Program-made: the position numbers and the translations under genes
DNA from: Tropicimonas sp033101155
GTDB taxonomy: Bacteria; Pseudomonadota; Alphaproteobacteria; Rhodobacterales; Rhodobacteraceae
Assembly: GCF_033101155.1 (NCBI RefSeq)
Contig: NZ_JAWMPX010000001.1
Coordinates: 425,582 to 489,581 of the forward strand
Direction: 5' to 3'
DNA length: 64,000 nt
Notes under the pieces: model-generated
What the model saw: the letters and a program-made list of their open reading frames with translations, nothing else
What the model was told of the DNA's origin: nothing
Database searches by the model: none
Part shown: positions 44,221 through 53,298 of the stretch, in pieces
How the letters are laid out: every line of letters begins with the position of its first letter
How positions within the stretch are numbered: the first letter of the stretch is position 1

Positions 44221-45390
44221 ATGCGCCCATTCCTGCCCAATCCGGCCGGCCCTGCCGGAGCCATGCTACCGCTGCTCCTGCTCGCCGGAGCGGTCTCGGC
44301 CGAGCCGCTCTACCCAACGCCAGAAGCGCTCGGCGAAGCGCTCTTCTTTGACGCCGAGCTTTCGGCCAACCGGACCCAGGCCTGCGCGACCTGCCATGAC
44401 CCGTCTGCGGGCTATGTCGATCACCGTGGCGAGGGCGTCGCGGCGGCGGTTTCGCTGGGCGATGACGGGGTCTCGCTAGGGGATCGCAACGCCCCAAGCG
44501 CGGCTTATGCGATGTTCTCGCCCGAGTTCGGCTTCGTCGAGAAGACCAATCGCTGGACCGGCGGACAGTTTCATGACGGGCGCGAAACCGACCTCGCGGG
44601 TCAGGCCGGTGGCCCGCCGCTGAACCCGATCGAGATGGGTATGCCGGACAAGGCCCGCGTCGTGGCGCGGCTGCGGGAGAATACGGACTACGTCGCCGCA
44701 ATGCAGGCGCTTTTCGGCGCGGCGATCTTTGACGATGCCGAGGGCGCTTATGGCGCCATGGCCGAGAGCATCGCCGCCTATGAGCAAACGGAGGAATTCG
44801 CGCCCTTCTCCTCGAAATACGACCGTTTCCTGCGTGGCGCGGCGACGTTCACAGACGAGGAGGAGCTTGGCCGGGTGCTGTTCTTCTCCGAGCAGTTCAC
44901 CAATTGCGCGCTCTGCCATCAGCTGCGCCGCAGCGCCATTGACCCGGCCGAGACCTTCTCCAATTACGAGTTTCACAATATCGGCGTTCCGGAGAACGTC
45001 GCCCTGCGCGAGATCAACGGCGTGGATGCGGATTTCGTCGATACCGGGCTGCTGATGAACCCGGCGGTCGATGATCCCGCCGCCGCGGGCCTGTTCAAGG
45101 TGCCGACGCTGCGCAACGTGGCCGTGACCGGCCCTTACATGCATAACGGCGTGTTCGAGGACCTGCGCACGGTGGTGCTCTTCTATGACAAATACAATTC
45201 CCGCGCCGAGAAGCGTCAGTTCAACCCCGAGACTGACCAGCCATGGCGCGTCCCGGAGGTCGATGGAACCCTCTCGCTCAATGAGTTGGAACATGGCCCG
45301 GCGCTGGATGATCAGCGCATCGACGCCATCGTCGCCTTTCTCGAAACGCTGACCGATGCCCGCTACGAGCATCTTCTGGACGCGGAGTGA
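44221..45390 (+). CDS. Di-heme cytochrome c peroxidase/MauG-family protein
   Basis: A 389-residue periplasmic protein; ATG 44221 gives a signal peptide ending at VSA-EPL. Two heme sites: CATCH (55-59) and CALCH (229-233). Other family marks are LFFDAELSANRTQAC, NAPSAAYAMF, GQFHDGRETDLAGQA, PLNPIEMG and KVPTLRNVAVTGPYMHNG. It could reduce peroxide or oxidise iron or a protein partner. It heads the plus arm of the iron locus and overlaps the second imelysin gene (GTGA). Confidence 0.9.
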   Translation: MRPFLPNPAGPAGAMLPLLLLAGAVSAEPLYPTPEALGEALFFDAELSANRTQACATCHDPSAGYVDHRGEGVAAAVSLGDDGVSLGDRNAPSAAYAMFSPEFGFVEKTNRWTGGQFHDGRETDLAGQAGGPPLNPIEMGMPDKARVVARLRENTDYVAAMQALFGAAIFDDAEGAYGAMAESIAAYEQTEEFAPFSSKYDRFLRGAATFTDEEELGRVLFFSEQFTNCALCHQLRRSAIDPAETFSNYEFHNIGVPENVALREINGVDADFVDTGLLMNPAVDDPAAAGLFKVPTLRNVAVTGPYMHNGVFEDLRTVVLFYDKYNSRAEKRQFNPETDQPWRVPEVDGTLSLNELEHGPALDDQRIDAIVAFLETLTDARYEHLLDAE

Positions 45391-46586
45391 GGCAAACCGC
45401 GCCGCACGCTTCGTTTCCCCCTGTCGCATTGGCTGAGAGGTCCCCGATCTTGTCCGAAACCATTTCATTCTTCTGTCGCCCCGGTCGAAGCCGGACCGGC
45501 ACCGCCAAAGGCGCGCTGCTGATGGGGCTGTCGCTGACAGCCTGTTTGGCCACGCCACTGATGGCGCAATCTCAGCTTCCGGCGAGGACGGCCGCGATCT
45601 TGCAGGACGGGTTGATCGTCACCGCCGACGCTTTCATCCTGCCGAGTTATGAGCGTTGGGCCGAGGCAACGGACGGGTTGGCCCTGTCTCTGGAGCGCTA
45701 TTGCGAGGGCAACGACGGGATCGGCGCCGCTGAAACCGCCTTCCGCGAGAGCTTCCTTGCCTGGCAGCAAGCCAGCCTGATCCAGACCGGACCGGCCATG
45801 GATCTCGAAGCGCCGCTGCGGGTCCAGCTTTGGCCGGATGCCAAGGGGTTCTCGCGCCGCGCCGTCCGGGCCGCCCTCGCCTCGGAGGATCCCGCGCTGT
45901 TGACCACAGCGGGGCTCGACGCGCAATCCATCGCTTTGCCGAACCTGACCGCGCTTGAGGTCCTGATTTTCGACGATCTGGCGCCGGGCAGCTTTGCCTG
46001 CGATCTGGCCACCTCCATCGGTCGCTACCAGTCCGGGCTTGCCGGATCGATTGCCGCGGATTGGGCCGAGGGCAGTGCTTTCCGCGCGGAATTCGACACT
46101 GCGATGACGGGCAATACCCGTTACCGCGCAGTCGATGACCTGGCTCGGGAATTGTTGTCGGGGATGGTTGTTCATACTGACCGGTTGCAGAGGTTCAAGA
46201 TCCGGCGTGGGCTGGGGGCGGAGCCCGGTGACGCACGGTCCGAACGCACGGAGGCGATGCGCAGCGGGCTGGGGCTTGCCAGCATTGAGGCCGGTTTCCG
46301 CGCGCTCGCCGCGATCTACGAGGTTCCTTGCGGTTTCTTTGATGTCACGCCTGAAATCGGCGGGCCGGTGGATTATCGCGTCCTGGCTCGGACCGCCGAC
46401 AACGTTGCCAACTCCATTTCCGCCGAGACGAGCAGCCTGACCGAGATCGCGCAGGAGGACGGCGCGGCGGCGGTGGAGCTGCGCGGCTATGGTGACCTCA
46501 TCTCCTACCAGCAGGACTATCTCAAGATCGGGTTGCCGCAATCCATCGGTTTCACTTCGGGGTTCACATCGGCTGATGGTGACTGA
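45387..46586 (+). CDS. Second imelysin-family protein
   Basis: Up to 399 residues from GTG 45387 (overlapping the CCP-like stop); TTG 45450 with a GAGAGG site upstream is an alternative start. The signal segment ends ALLMGLSLTACLATPLMA, with LTAC fitting a lipobox, so it may be a lipoprotein. Imelysin features: WAEATDGLALSLERYC, FLAWQQASLIQTGP, FGNP-equivalent VQLWPDAKG, TALEVLIFDD. The GxHxxE motif of the first imelysin is replaced by the LTALEVLIF segment, so the metal site differs. It overlaps the DUF1513 gene by 11 bp. Confidence 0.82.
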   Translation: MRQTAPHASFPPVALAERSPILSETISFFCRPGRSRTGTAKGALLMGLSLTACLATPLMAQSQLPARTAAILQDGLIVTADAFILPSYERWAEATDGLALSLERYCEGNDGIGAAETAFRESFLAWQQASLIQTGPAMDLEAPLRVQLWPDAKGFSRRAVRAALASEDPALLTTAGLDAQSIALPNLTALEVLIFDDLAPGSFACDLATSIGRYQSGLAGSIAADWAEGSAFRAEFDTAMTGNTRYRAVDDLARELLSGMVVHTDRLQRFKIRRGLGAEPGDARSERTEAMRSGLGLASIEAGFRALAAIYEVPCGFFDVTPEIGGPVDYRVLARTADNVANSISAETSSLTEIAQEDGAAAVELRGYGDLISYQQDYLKIGLPQSIGFTSGFTSADGD

Positions 46587-47646
46587 AACAAGACGAAACA
46601 TGCTGAAATGGCTTGCTGCGGGACTGGGCGTCTCTGCTTGCAGGACAGCATTTGGGCAGCCGGTCGAACACGCGGCCTATATCGGCATCGAGACCGCCTC
46701 CGGGACCAATCTCAGCCGTGCCGGCATCTTTTCCGCCAGCGGCGCCCGGCTCGGAAAGGTGCCGCTGGATTTCCGCGCCCATGGCATGGCAGAGCATGGC
46801 CGCCGTCTCGTCGTCTTCCCGCGACGCCCAGGCGACCAGTTCGCCGTTGTCGATCTCGAAACGCTGGAGATTGTCAGCGTGACGCGCGCGCCCGAGGGAC
46901 GGCATTTCTACGGGCATGGCGCCTTCACCCTGGATGGTATGCATCTGCTGGTGCCGGAAAACGACATGGAGACCCTGCAAGGCGCGATCGCGATCTACAG
47001 CATGGAAGGACCGATCCGGCGGCTGGACCGGATCGATCTGCCCGGGGCCGGTCCGCACGAGATCCTGCGGCATCCGTCGCGGAACCTCTTCCATGTTGCG
47101 CTTGGCGGGCTTGAGACGCACCCGGAATATGGCCGCACCGCATTGAACCTGCACGATTTCCGAAGTCAGGTCGTGACGTTGAACCTCGAAAACGGCGCGA
47201 TTGACCAGATGGGCTACTGGGCCGGCACCGAGGGGATCTCCTTGCGCCATATGGGGCTGGACGATCAGGAGCGTCTTTACATCGGCGGGCAGATCGCCAG
47301 CAAGGCGCGGGCACTGGGCGAGGAGGTCATCTGGGTTGTCGAGACTGGAAGGGTTGAGCGGGTTGATGTCGGCAACCGGATGCGTGGCTACGTGTCCTCG
47401 GTTGCCACGCAAGGGCCGCGGGCGATGCTCACCTCCAGAACGGGCGGCACGGCGCTGGTGCTTGACGGAGACAGGCTGCTGTCGAGTGAGTCGATAGACG
47501 GAGCGAGCGCCGTGGCCCTGGCGCCCGGTCTCGAGGCGACGTCAGGGTTCACCCTGTTGCGGATCAATGACACGCAGGTCACGGCGGACCAGGGCCACGA
47601 ATTCGACAATCATGGCCACGCGCTGCTAACCCCCCGGGGCGTGTGA
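46576..47646 (+). CDS. DUF1513-family beta-propeller-like protein, Tat-type signal
   Basis: A 356-residue protein; ATG 46576 overlaps the imelysin stop. The N-terminus TRRNMLKWLAAGLGVSAC has a twin-arginine pattern. Family segments: RRLVVFPRRPGDQFAVVDL, GRHFYGHGAFTLDGMHLLVPEND, GPHEILRHPSRN and QGHEFDNHGHAL. DUF1513 proteins regularly follow the imelysin-DUF1111-imelysin set, so it is taken as a component of the same iron system; its reaction is unknown. Confidence 0.85.
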   Translation: MVTETRRNMLKWLAAGLGVSACRTAFGQPVEHAAYIGIETASGTNLSRAGIFSASGARLGKVPLDFRAHGMAEHGRRLVVFPRRPGDQFAVVDLETLEIVSVTRAPEGRHFYGHGAFTLDGMHLLVPENDMETLQGAIAIYSMEGPIRRLDRIDLPGAGPHEILRHPSRNLFHVALGGLETHPEYGRTALNLHDFRSQVVTLNLENGAIDQMGYWAGTEGISLRHMGLDDQERLYIGGQIASKARALGEEVIWVVETGRVERVDVGNRMRGYVSSVATQGPRAMLTSRTGGTALVLDGDRLLSSESIDGASAVALAPGLEATSGFTLLRINDTQVTADQGHEFDNHGHALLTPRGV

Positions 47647-47683
47647 TCGATCCGCGCCCGGCGTCACTGTCTGGCGGGCGGGA

Positions 47684-48616
47684 TCAATGCAGCATTGCCA
47701 GCCAGAACCAGCTCGTGATCAGGGAGAGCGCCGTGCCGATCAGCACGGAGGAGGCGGCGACCCGTTTGGCGACGCCATAGATATTGGCGAAGATATAGGC
47801 GTTCACCCCCGGGGCCATTGCGGCCATGACCATGGCGGATTGGAATCCGTCCGTCGGCAACGCCACCGAGCGGCCGATAACCCATGTGATCGCGGGGTGC
47901 AGGACCAGAGAGACGAGGACGATCCAGGCGATCGTGCGCAGGTCGCCCTCGGGGCGGTAATTGCACAGCACGCCGCCGAGGCCGAACAGGGCCGCCGGGA
48001 GGGCTGCGCGGGCCATGAGATCGAGCGCTTCAGTGAGAAACTCCGGCAGCGGAAGGCCGGTGAGATTGACCGCAAGGCCGGCGAGGATGCCGATGATCAG
48101 GTTGTTGGAGAACATGCCCCGCAGGACCTTGATCGGCAACTCCGAGAGGCGGGCCCCGATCTTTCGCGCGCGGGCGATCTCCATAAGCGTGATGCCGATC
48201 CCGTAGCAATAGATCGAGTTCACGGAGATGATGGCGAAATTGGAGACCGTTGCGTCCGGTCCGAACGCCTGTTGCGTCACCGGAACCCCGAGCAGCAGGC
48301 CATTGGCAAAGAAACCGCAAAAGCCGATGGCGATCGTGTCTTCCCAAGGGCGATGGAAGATCAGTCGTGCCCCGGCCGCCGCCACGAGGAAGGCGACGGT
48401 CGCGCCGCCGTAATAGCTCAGGAAGAGGTCGATGGAGAGGGTCGAGAGGTCCAGCTGCGACATCGCCCGGAAGAGCAGTGTGGGCAGGGCGAAGCTCTGG
48501 GCGAAGAGCATCAGCCCGTCGACGGCGCTGTCAGGAAAGAGCCGCCTGCGCACCGTGACATAGCCAAAGCCCACCACGAGGAAGACTGGCAGGATGGCGG
48601 TGAACAAGCTCAGCAT
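47684..48616 (-). CDS. AEC-family transporter
   Basis: A 310-residue membrane protein with about ten helices in two inverted halves, typical of the auxin efflux carrier family. Visible are FALPTLLFRAMSQLD, GFCGFFANGLLLGVPVTQQAFG and AMAPGVNAYIFANIYGV. Bacterial members move malonate, malate or other small acids. It is 4 bp downstream of the metallo-hydrolase gene and could be co-transcribed with the tmk-holB-tatD group. Confidence 0.88.
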   Translation of the reverse strand: MLSLFTAILPVFLVVGFGYVTVRRRLFPDSAVDGLMLFAQSFALPTLLFRAMSQLDLSTLSIDLFLSYYGGATVAFLVAAAGARLIFHRPWEDTIAIGFCGFFANGLLLGVPVTQQAFGPDATVSNFAIISVNSIYCYGIGITLMEIARARKIGARLSELPIKVLRGMFSNNLIIGILAGLAVNLTGLPLPEFLTEALDLMARAALPAALFGLGGVLCNYRPEGDLRTIAWIVLVSLVLHPAITWVIGRSVALPTDGFQSAMVMAAMAPGVNAYIFANIYGVAKRVAASSVLIGTALSLITSWFWLAMLH

Positions 48617-48620
48617 GACG

Positions 48621-49418
48621 TCAGACCCGATAACTTATGGTCATCCCGTCGAAAGCGGGCGTGACGTGGTCGGGCGTGGCGGCGGCGACCTCTTCGTAGT
48701 CCATGTCGATATGGAGATTGGTGACCACGGCGCGGCGCGGGGCGGCGCGGGCGATCCAGTCCAGTGTGAGGTCGAGATGGGCATGGCTGGGATGGGGCGT
48801 GTAGCGCAGCGCGTCGATGATCCAGCAATCGAGGCCCGCAAGCTTGGGCCAGATCGTCTCTGGAATCTCGTTGACGTCGGGCATGTAGACAAGGTCTTCG
48901 ACGCGGAAACCGAGGGCGCGGATATTGCCGTGCTGCACTTCCAGCGGGTCGAGGGTGATCGGTCCGGCAGCGCCGTCTATGGTGACCGGGCCGTCGATCG
49001 TGTGCAGGTCGAGGATGGGCGGGTAATCCGAGCCTTCGGGCTGCACGAAGGCATAGCCGAAGCGACCGATCAGCCCTCTCTGCGTCGCCGGATCGGCCCA
49101 GACCGGCAGGCGCGCGCGGCGGACGAAGACGACCATCCGCAGGTCGTCGATGCCATGAGTGTGGTCGGCGTGATCATGGGTGTAGACCACCGCATCCACC
49201 TCACCAACATTGGCGGTCAACAACTGGTTGCGCAGGTCGGGGGAGGTGTCGATCAGCACGCGGGTTGCCCTGTCGCCGTCGAGCCGCTCGATCAGCAGCG
49301 AACAGCGTTGGCGCGCGTTCTTCGGGTTCTCCGGATCGCAGGCGCCCCAGAGCCCCCCGACGCGCGGCACCCCGCCAGAGGAGCCGCAGCCGAGGATCGT
49401 GAAGCGCAGCTCGGCCAT
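48621..49418 (-). CDS. MBL-fold metallo-hydrolase (PhnP-like)
   Basis: A 265-residue metallo-beta-lactamase-fold phosphodiesterase-like protein; ATG 49418 overlaps the tatD stop (TGATG). N-terminal LRFTILGCGSSGGVPRVG, the di-metal motif YTHDHADHTHGID and the C-terminal HPSHAHLDLTLDW are as in PhnP/RNase Z-like enzymes. This gene regularly follows tatD in Rhodobacterales (from memory). No other phn gene is near, so phosphonate metabolism is not implied. Confidence 0.88.
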   Translation of the reverse strand: MAELRFTILGCGSSGGVPRVGGLWGACDPENPKNARQRCSLLIERLDGDRATRVLIDTSPDLRNQLLTANVGEVDAVVYTHDHADHTHGIDDLRMVVFVRRARLPVWADPATQRGLIGRFGYAFVQPEGSDYPPILDLHTIDGPVTIDGAAGPITLDPLEVQHGNIRALGFRVEDLVYMPDVNEIPETIWPKLAGLDCWIIDALRYTPHPSHAHLDLTLDWIARAAPRRAVVTNLHIDMDYEEVAAATPDHVTPAFDGMTISYRV

Positions 49419-50221
49419 CAGGCGGCGACCTTCCAGGCGGCGGCCTTGGCGAAGAGGCGGTCGAAATTGGCGGAGGTGGCGGCGGCGAACGCCTCGTAAG
49501 GAAGCTCGAAGACCTCGGCGCCCTTGCGCGCAGTGTGCGCGGAGTAGGCCGGCTCGTTGCGCTTGCCGCGATGGGGCGGCGGCGCGAGATAGGGCGAGTC
49601 GGTCTCCACAAGGATCCGGTCGAGGGGCGCGGCGGCGAAAATGTCGCGCAGCTCCTGCGAGCGCGGGAAGGCGGCGATACCGGACATGGAGAGGTAGAAG
49701 CCCAGATCGAGCGCGGCTTCGGCCAGCGCGGAGGAAGAGCTGAAGCAATGCATGACGCAGGCATAGGCGCCGGCCGCGTGTTCCTCCGACAGGATGCGGG
49801 CCATGTCGTCATCAGCGTCGCGGGCGTGGATGATCAACGGCAGACCGGTTTGCCGCGCGGCCTCGATATGGATCCGCAGGCTGTCTTGCTGCACCTGTTG
49901 GCTCTCGGCGGTGTAGTGATAGTCGAGCCCGGTCTCGCCGATGCCGACGAATTTCGGGTGTCTGGCCAGCGCAACAAGCTCTTCTACTGTCGCGAGCGGC
50001 TCTTCGGCAGCGCTCATCGGATGGGTGCCGGCGGCGTAGAAGACGGGGGCATGGGCCTCGGCAAGCGCGCGGACCTGCGGCTCAAGGCGCAGCCTTGTGC
50101 AGATCGTGACCATGCGGGTCACCCCGGCCTCGGCGGCGCGTGCGACGATCTCGGCGTGCTGGCCATCGAAATCCGGGAAATCCAGGTGACAATGGCTGTC
50201 GACGATTTGGGGTTGGGACAT
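49418..50221 (-). CDS. tatD: TatD-family metal-dependent deoxyribonuclease
   Basis: A 267-residue TIM-barrel hydrolase. Metal ligands are visible in VDSHCHLDFPDF, GIGETGLDYHY, LIIHARDADDD, VMHCFSSS and LVETDSPYLAP. TatD/YcfH enzymes are 3'-5' DNases active in repair; in this cluster it lies just after holB (12-bp gap), as is common. Confidence 0.94.
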   Translation of the reverse strand: MSQPQIVDSHCHLDFPDFDGQHAEIVARAAEAGVTRMVTICTRLRLEPQVRALAEAHAPVFYAAGTHPMSAAEEPLATVEELVALARHPKFVGIGETGLDYHYTAESQQVQQDSLRIHIEAARQTGLPLIIHARDADDDMARILSEEHAAGAYACVMHCFSSSSALAEAALDLGFYLSMSGIAAFPRSQELRDIFAAAPLDRILVETDSPYLAPPPHRGKRNEPAYSAHTARKGAEVFELPYEAFAAATSANFDRLFAKAAAWKVAA

Positions 50222-50233
50222 GTGCTGCTCGGC

Positions 50234-51373
50234 TCAGGCTGGCGCGGGCAGAACCTCACCGGCGCCCGCATTGATCTTGAGCACCGTATCAAGCAGCAAC
50301 GCGACGGGGTCAAGGTTGACCGCCAGCCCGTGGCGCGCGCGTTCGCCAATCGCCTGTTGAAGCGTCGCCCAATGGCGCGCTGCGGCGATGTCCGGGCAAA
50401 GCCGGGACAGAAGTGCTGCCTCGCCGGGAGCTGCCTGCGGTTCGGGCGGGCCGAGCGCGCCGGTGCGGGCAAGGCGGGTCAGGAAAAGGTCGATCATTTC
50501 CAGCGCCTGGTCCGCAGTGGCGTCGCCGGACCGGCTTGCGGCCCTTTCGGCGAATGCCAGGGCCAGTTCGCGGTCGATGTCCGGCGCCCTCTCGAACAAG
50601 CGGATAAGGGCCGTGTAGAAGCCCAACCCGGAGCCGTTCAGCAGCGTGAAGGCGGCGCCGACGGAGCCATCGGCCAGGGCCGTCAGTGCGTCGGGTTGCT
50701 CCGGAATCTCCGCCCCGGCGGCTTCGAGCGCGCGGGTCATCTCTTCGGGGGGGAGCGGTCGGCAGCGCAGGGTGCGACAGCGGGACCGGATGGTCGGCAG
50801 CAGGCGGGACGGCTGATGGCTGATGAGAAAGAGGGTCGTGCGGGCAGGGGGCTCTTCAAGCAGTTTCAGCACCGCGTTGGCGGCGGAGGGGTTCATCTCG
50901 TCAGCCGAGTCGATGATCACCGCGCGATGCCCGCCATCGGTGGCAGACATGGTGAAGAACCCCTTGAGCTTGCGCGCCTCGTCCACGGTGATCTCGCGCT
51001 TGAGCCGCTTGGCCTTCTCGTCCCAGGGGCGGCGGAGCAGGAAGAGGCCCGGCTCGGACAGCGCCCGCATGCGGCGGGAGACCGGGTGTTCGGGGTCGAT
51101 ATCGAGCGTCTCGGGTGGCGGCGGAGCGCCGAAAAGCCCGTCATCTCCCGCGGGGGGCGTGGCCAGCAGGAAGCGGGCGAGGCGCCAGGCCAGCGTCGCC
51201 TTGCCGACGCCGCGCGGGCCGGTGATCAGCCAGGCATGGTGCAGGCGGTCCGAGGTATAGGCGTCGAGAAAAGCCTTTTCCGCCGCGGCCTGTCCGATCA
51301 GTGCGGCGGCATCGCGCGGATGCGGGGCGCCTTCGAGTCGATCGGCCTGGGGAATGTCGTCGGGGTCGGTCAT
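50234..51373 (-). CDS. holB: DNA polymerase III subunit delta'
   Basis: A 379-residue clamp-loader subunit. It has HHAWLITGPRGVGKATLAWRLARFLL (P-loop GPRGVGKAT), AVIIDSADEMNPSAANAVLKLLEEPP and LISHQPSRLLPTIRSRC (the SRC motif). The zinc-binding cysteines found in many delta' proteins are not visible in the N-terminal domain. It overlaps the tmk stop by 4 bp (ATGA), so the pair is coupled. Confidence 0.94.
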   Translation of the reverse strand: MTDPDDIPQADRLEGAPHPRDAAALIGQAAAEKAFLDAYTSDRLHHAWLITGPRGVGKATLAWRLARFLLATPPAGDDGLFGAPPPPETLDIDPEHPVSRRMRALSEPGLFLLRRPWDEKAKRLKREITVDEARKLKGFFTMSATDGGHRAVIIDSADEMNPSAANAVLKLLEEPPARTTLFLISHQPSRLLPTIRSRCRTLRCRPLPPEEMTRALEAAGAEIPEQPDALTALADGSVGAAFTLLNGSGLGFYTALIRLFERAPDIDRELALAFAERAASRSGDATADQALEMIDLFLTRLARTGALGPPEPQAAPGEAALLSRLCPDIAAARHWATLQQAIGERARHGLAVNLDPVALLLDTVLKINAGAGEVLPAPA

Positions 51374-52029
51374 CCGGCCGGCGCGGAGATTTCCGCCGGC
51401 GCGGGCAGGCGGTCAAGGGCGGCGGCCAGCACATCGGTGGCGACAGCGTCCATGGGCCGCGCGCCGTCGATCACGATGAAGCGCTCCGGATGGGCGGCTG
51501 CCAGCGTGAGGAAGCCGTCGCGCATCTGCCGTTGCAGCCCCTCGCCGAAATCCTCAAACCGCTCTTCGGTGCCCTGTCGTCCCTTGGCGCGAGCGAGCCC
51601 GGTGCCCGGATCCATGTCGATCAGGAAGGTCACGTCCGGTTCCACGCCGATCATCATCGCATGCAGCCCGTCGACCTGTGCCTGGAGGTTGCCCCGGCTC
51701 AGGCCCTGATACATCCGCGTGCTGTCGGCGAAACGGTCGGAGATCACGATCCGTCCGGCGTCGAGCGCTGGCAGGATCCGCTTTTCGAGATGGTCCCGGC
51801 GGGCGGCAGTGAAGAGCAGGATCTCGGTCTCGGGCGACCAGCGGTCCGGGTCGCCTTCCAGAACCAGCGCACGGATCTGCTCCGCGCCCTCCGATCCGCC
51901 AGGTTCGCGGGTGAGGACGACCTCATGCCCCGCCTCGCGCAGCGCTTCGGCCAGACGGCGGGCCTGGGTCGACTTGCCGGAGCCGTCGATACCCTCGAAT
52001 GTGATGAAGATCCCGCGGGGACTGGACAT
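51370..52029 (-). CDS. tmk: Thymidylate kinase
   Basis: A 219-residue kinase: P-loop FEGIDGSGKSTQ (12-23), the DR motif in VISDRFADSTRMYQG, LTREPGG, and a lid with Arg residues (GTGLARAKGRQG). It phosphorylates dTMP to dTDP. It overlaps the D,D-carboxypeptidase stop by 1 bp (TGATG). Confidence 0.96.
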   Translation of the reverse strand: MSSPRGIFITFEGIDGSGKSTQARRLAEALREAGHEVVLTREPGGSEGAEQIRALVLEGDPDRWSPETEILLFTAARRDHLEKRILPALDAGRIVISDRFADSTRMYQGLSRGNLQAQVDGLHAMMIGVEPDVTFLIDMDPGTGLARAKGRQGTEERFEDFGEGLQRQMRDGFLTLAAAHPERFIVIDGARPMDAVATDVLAAALDRLPAPAEISAPAG

Positions 52030-53186
52030 CAGAGCCCTTCGGCCGAGCCGGTCAACTGCTCGAACAGCACCGAGGCGGCGGTGCGTATGCGTGGCAGGAA
52101 GCCGCCCTTGGCGACGGCGATCTCGGCGGTCAACGGCAATTCCTGGCTTTCCAGATCGGGCAGATCCACGATCAGCGTGCCGATCTGCTGGCCTTCCGCG
52201 ATCGGCGCGCGCAGCGGGGTTTCATAGGTGATCTCGGCCTCGATCTCGCCACGCACCACGGCAGGGACGAGAAGTTCTAGGTCTTCCGGCACGATCATGC
52301 CCACCTGCCGCTCCGAGCCCATCCAGACAGGCACGGAAGCCAGCCGTGTACCCTTCTCGGCCACAGTCTTCTGCACGAATTGCCGAAATGCCCAATTGAC
52401 CACGCGTTCCGCTTCCTCGGCCCGCGCGATGTCGTTCTCGAGCCCGGTGATGACAAAAACGATGCGGCGGTTGCCCTGTACAGCGGAGCCGACAAGCCCG
52501 TAGCCGGCCTCCGAAGTATGCCCTGTCTTCAGCCCGTCCGCGCCGATGCCGAGATTGAGCAGCGGGTTGCGGTTACGGTGATTTGAGGGGACGCGACCAT
52601 CGAACTCGAAGGTCGGCATGGCGAAATAGCCGTAATACTCAGGAAACTCGGAGATCAGCCGGCTCGCCAGCAGGCCGAGATCCTCCATCGACATGCGATG
52701 GTTCGGATGTGGCCAGCCCGAGGCATTGGCAAAGGTCGAGTTGCGCAGCCCGATGGCCCGCGCACGTTCGTTCATCAGCCGGGCAAAGGCCTCCTCCGTT
52801 CCGGCCAGCCCCTCGGCGACCACAACGCAGGCATCGTTGCCCGACTGCACGATGATCCCCTTGACCAGGTCCTCGACATTGGGCCGGTCCTTGGGCGTCA
52901 GGAACATCGATGAGCCGCCCATGGCGGAGGCCTTGTCGGAGACGGAGAACTGGGTCTCCAGCGAGACGCGCCCGTCACGCAATGCCTCGAAAAGCATGTT
53001 CAGCGTCATCAGCTTGGACATGGAGGCTGGCGGCAACGGTTTCTGTGCGTCTTTCGACAGCAGCACGGTGCCCGTCGTCTGGTCCAGGATCCAGGCTGCG
53101 GTGGCGCGCGTTTCGAAGGCGGCCTGCGCTGTGGTAGCGACAAGGCAGGCGGCCAGAATCAGAAGGGCGTATATCTTTCGCATCAT
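52029..53186 (-). CDS. D-alanyl-D-alanine carboxypeptidase (PBP5/6 type)
   Basis: A 385-residue S11 enzyme. The signal peptide ends near TAQA-AFET. The catalytic motifs are complete: SMSK (S55-K58), SGN (115-117) and KTG (220-222). A C-terminal beta domain (about 280-360) and a terminal amphipathic helix (IRTAASVLFEQLTGS) for membrane attachment follow. It trims pentapeptides in the murein. Two adjacent ATGs (53186 and 53183) could both start it. Confidence 0.94.
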   Translation of the reverse strand: MMRKIYALLILAACLVATTAQAAFETRATAAWILDQTTGTVLLSKDAQKPLPPASMSKLMTLNMLFEALRDGRVSLETQFSVSDKASAMGGSSMFLTPKDRPNVEDLVKGIIVQSGNDACVVVAEGLAGTEEAFARLMNERARAIGLRNSTFANASGWPHPNHRMSMEDLGLLASRLISEFPEYYGYFAMPTFEFDGRVPSNHRNRNPLLNLGIGADGLKTGHTSEAGYGLVGSAVQGNRRIVFVITGLENDIARAEEAERVVNWAFRQFVQKTVAEKGTRLASVPVWMGSERQVGMIVPEDLELLVPAVVRGEIEAEITYETPLRAPIAEGQQIGTLIVDLPDLESQELPLTAEIAVAKGGFLPRIRTAASVLFEQLTGSAEGL

Positions 53187-53298
53187 GGCCGCATCTCTAG
53201 AGCGTTTCGGTCAGGCGTTGAAGTGTGATGTGTCGCACAGTGTGGCGCCCGGGGCGAGCGGGCGCCGCAACTCGGCACATTCCTGCGTAATGCGGCGG

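Noticed and set aside
49535..51709. Long plus-strand frame across tatD, holB and tmk
   Set aside because: Antisense to three well-identified housekeeping genes; composition is not protein-like.
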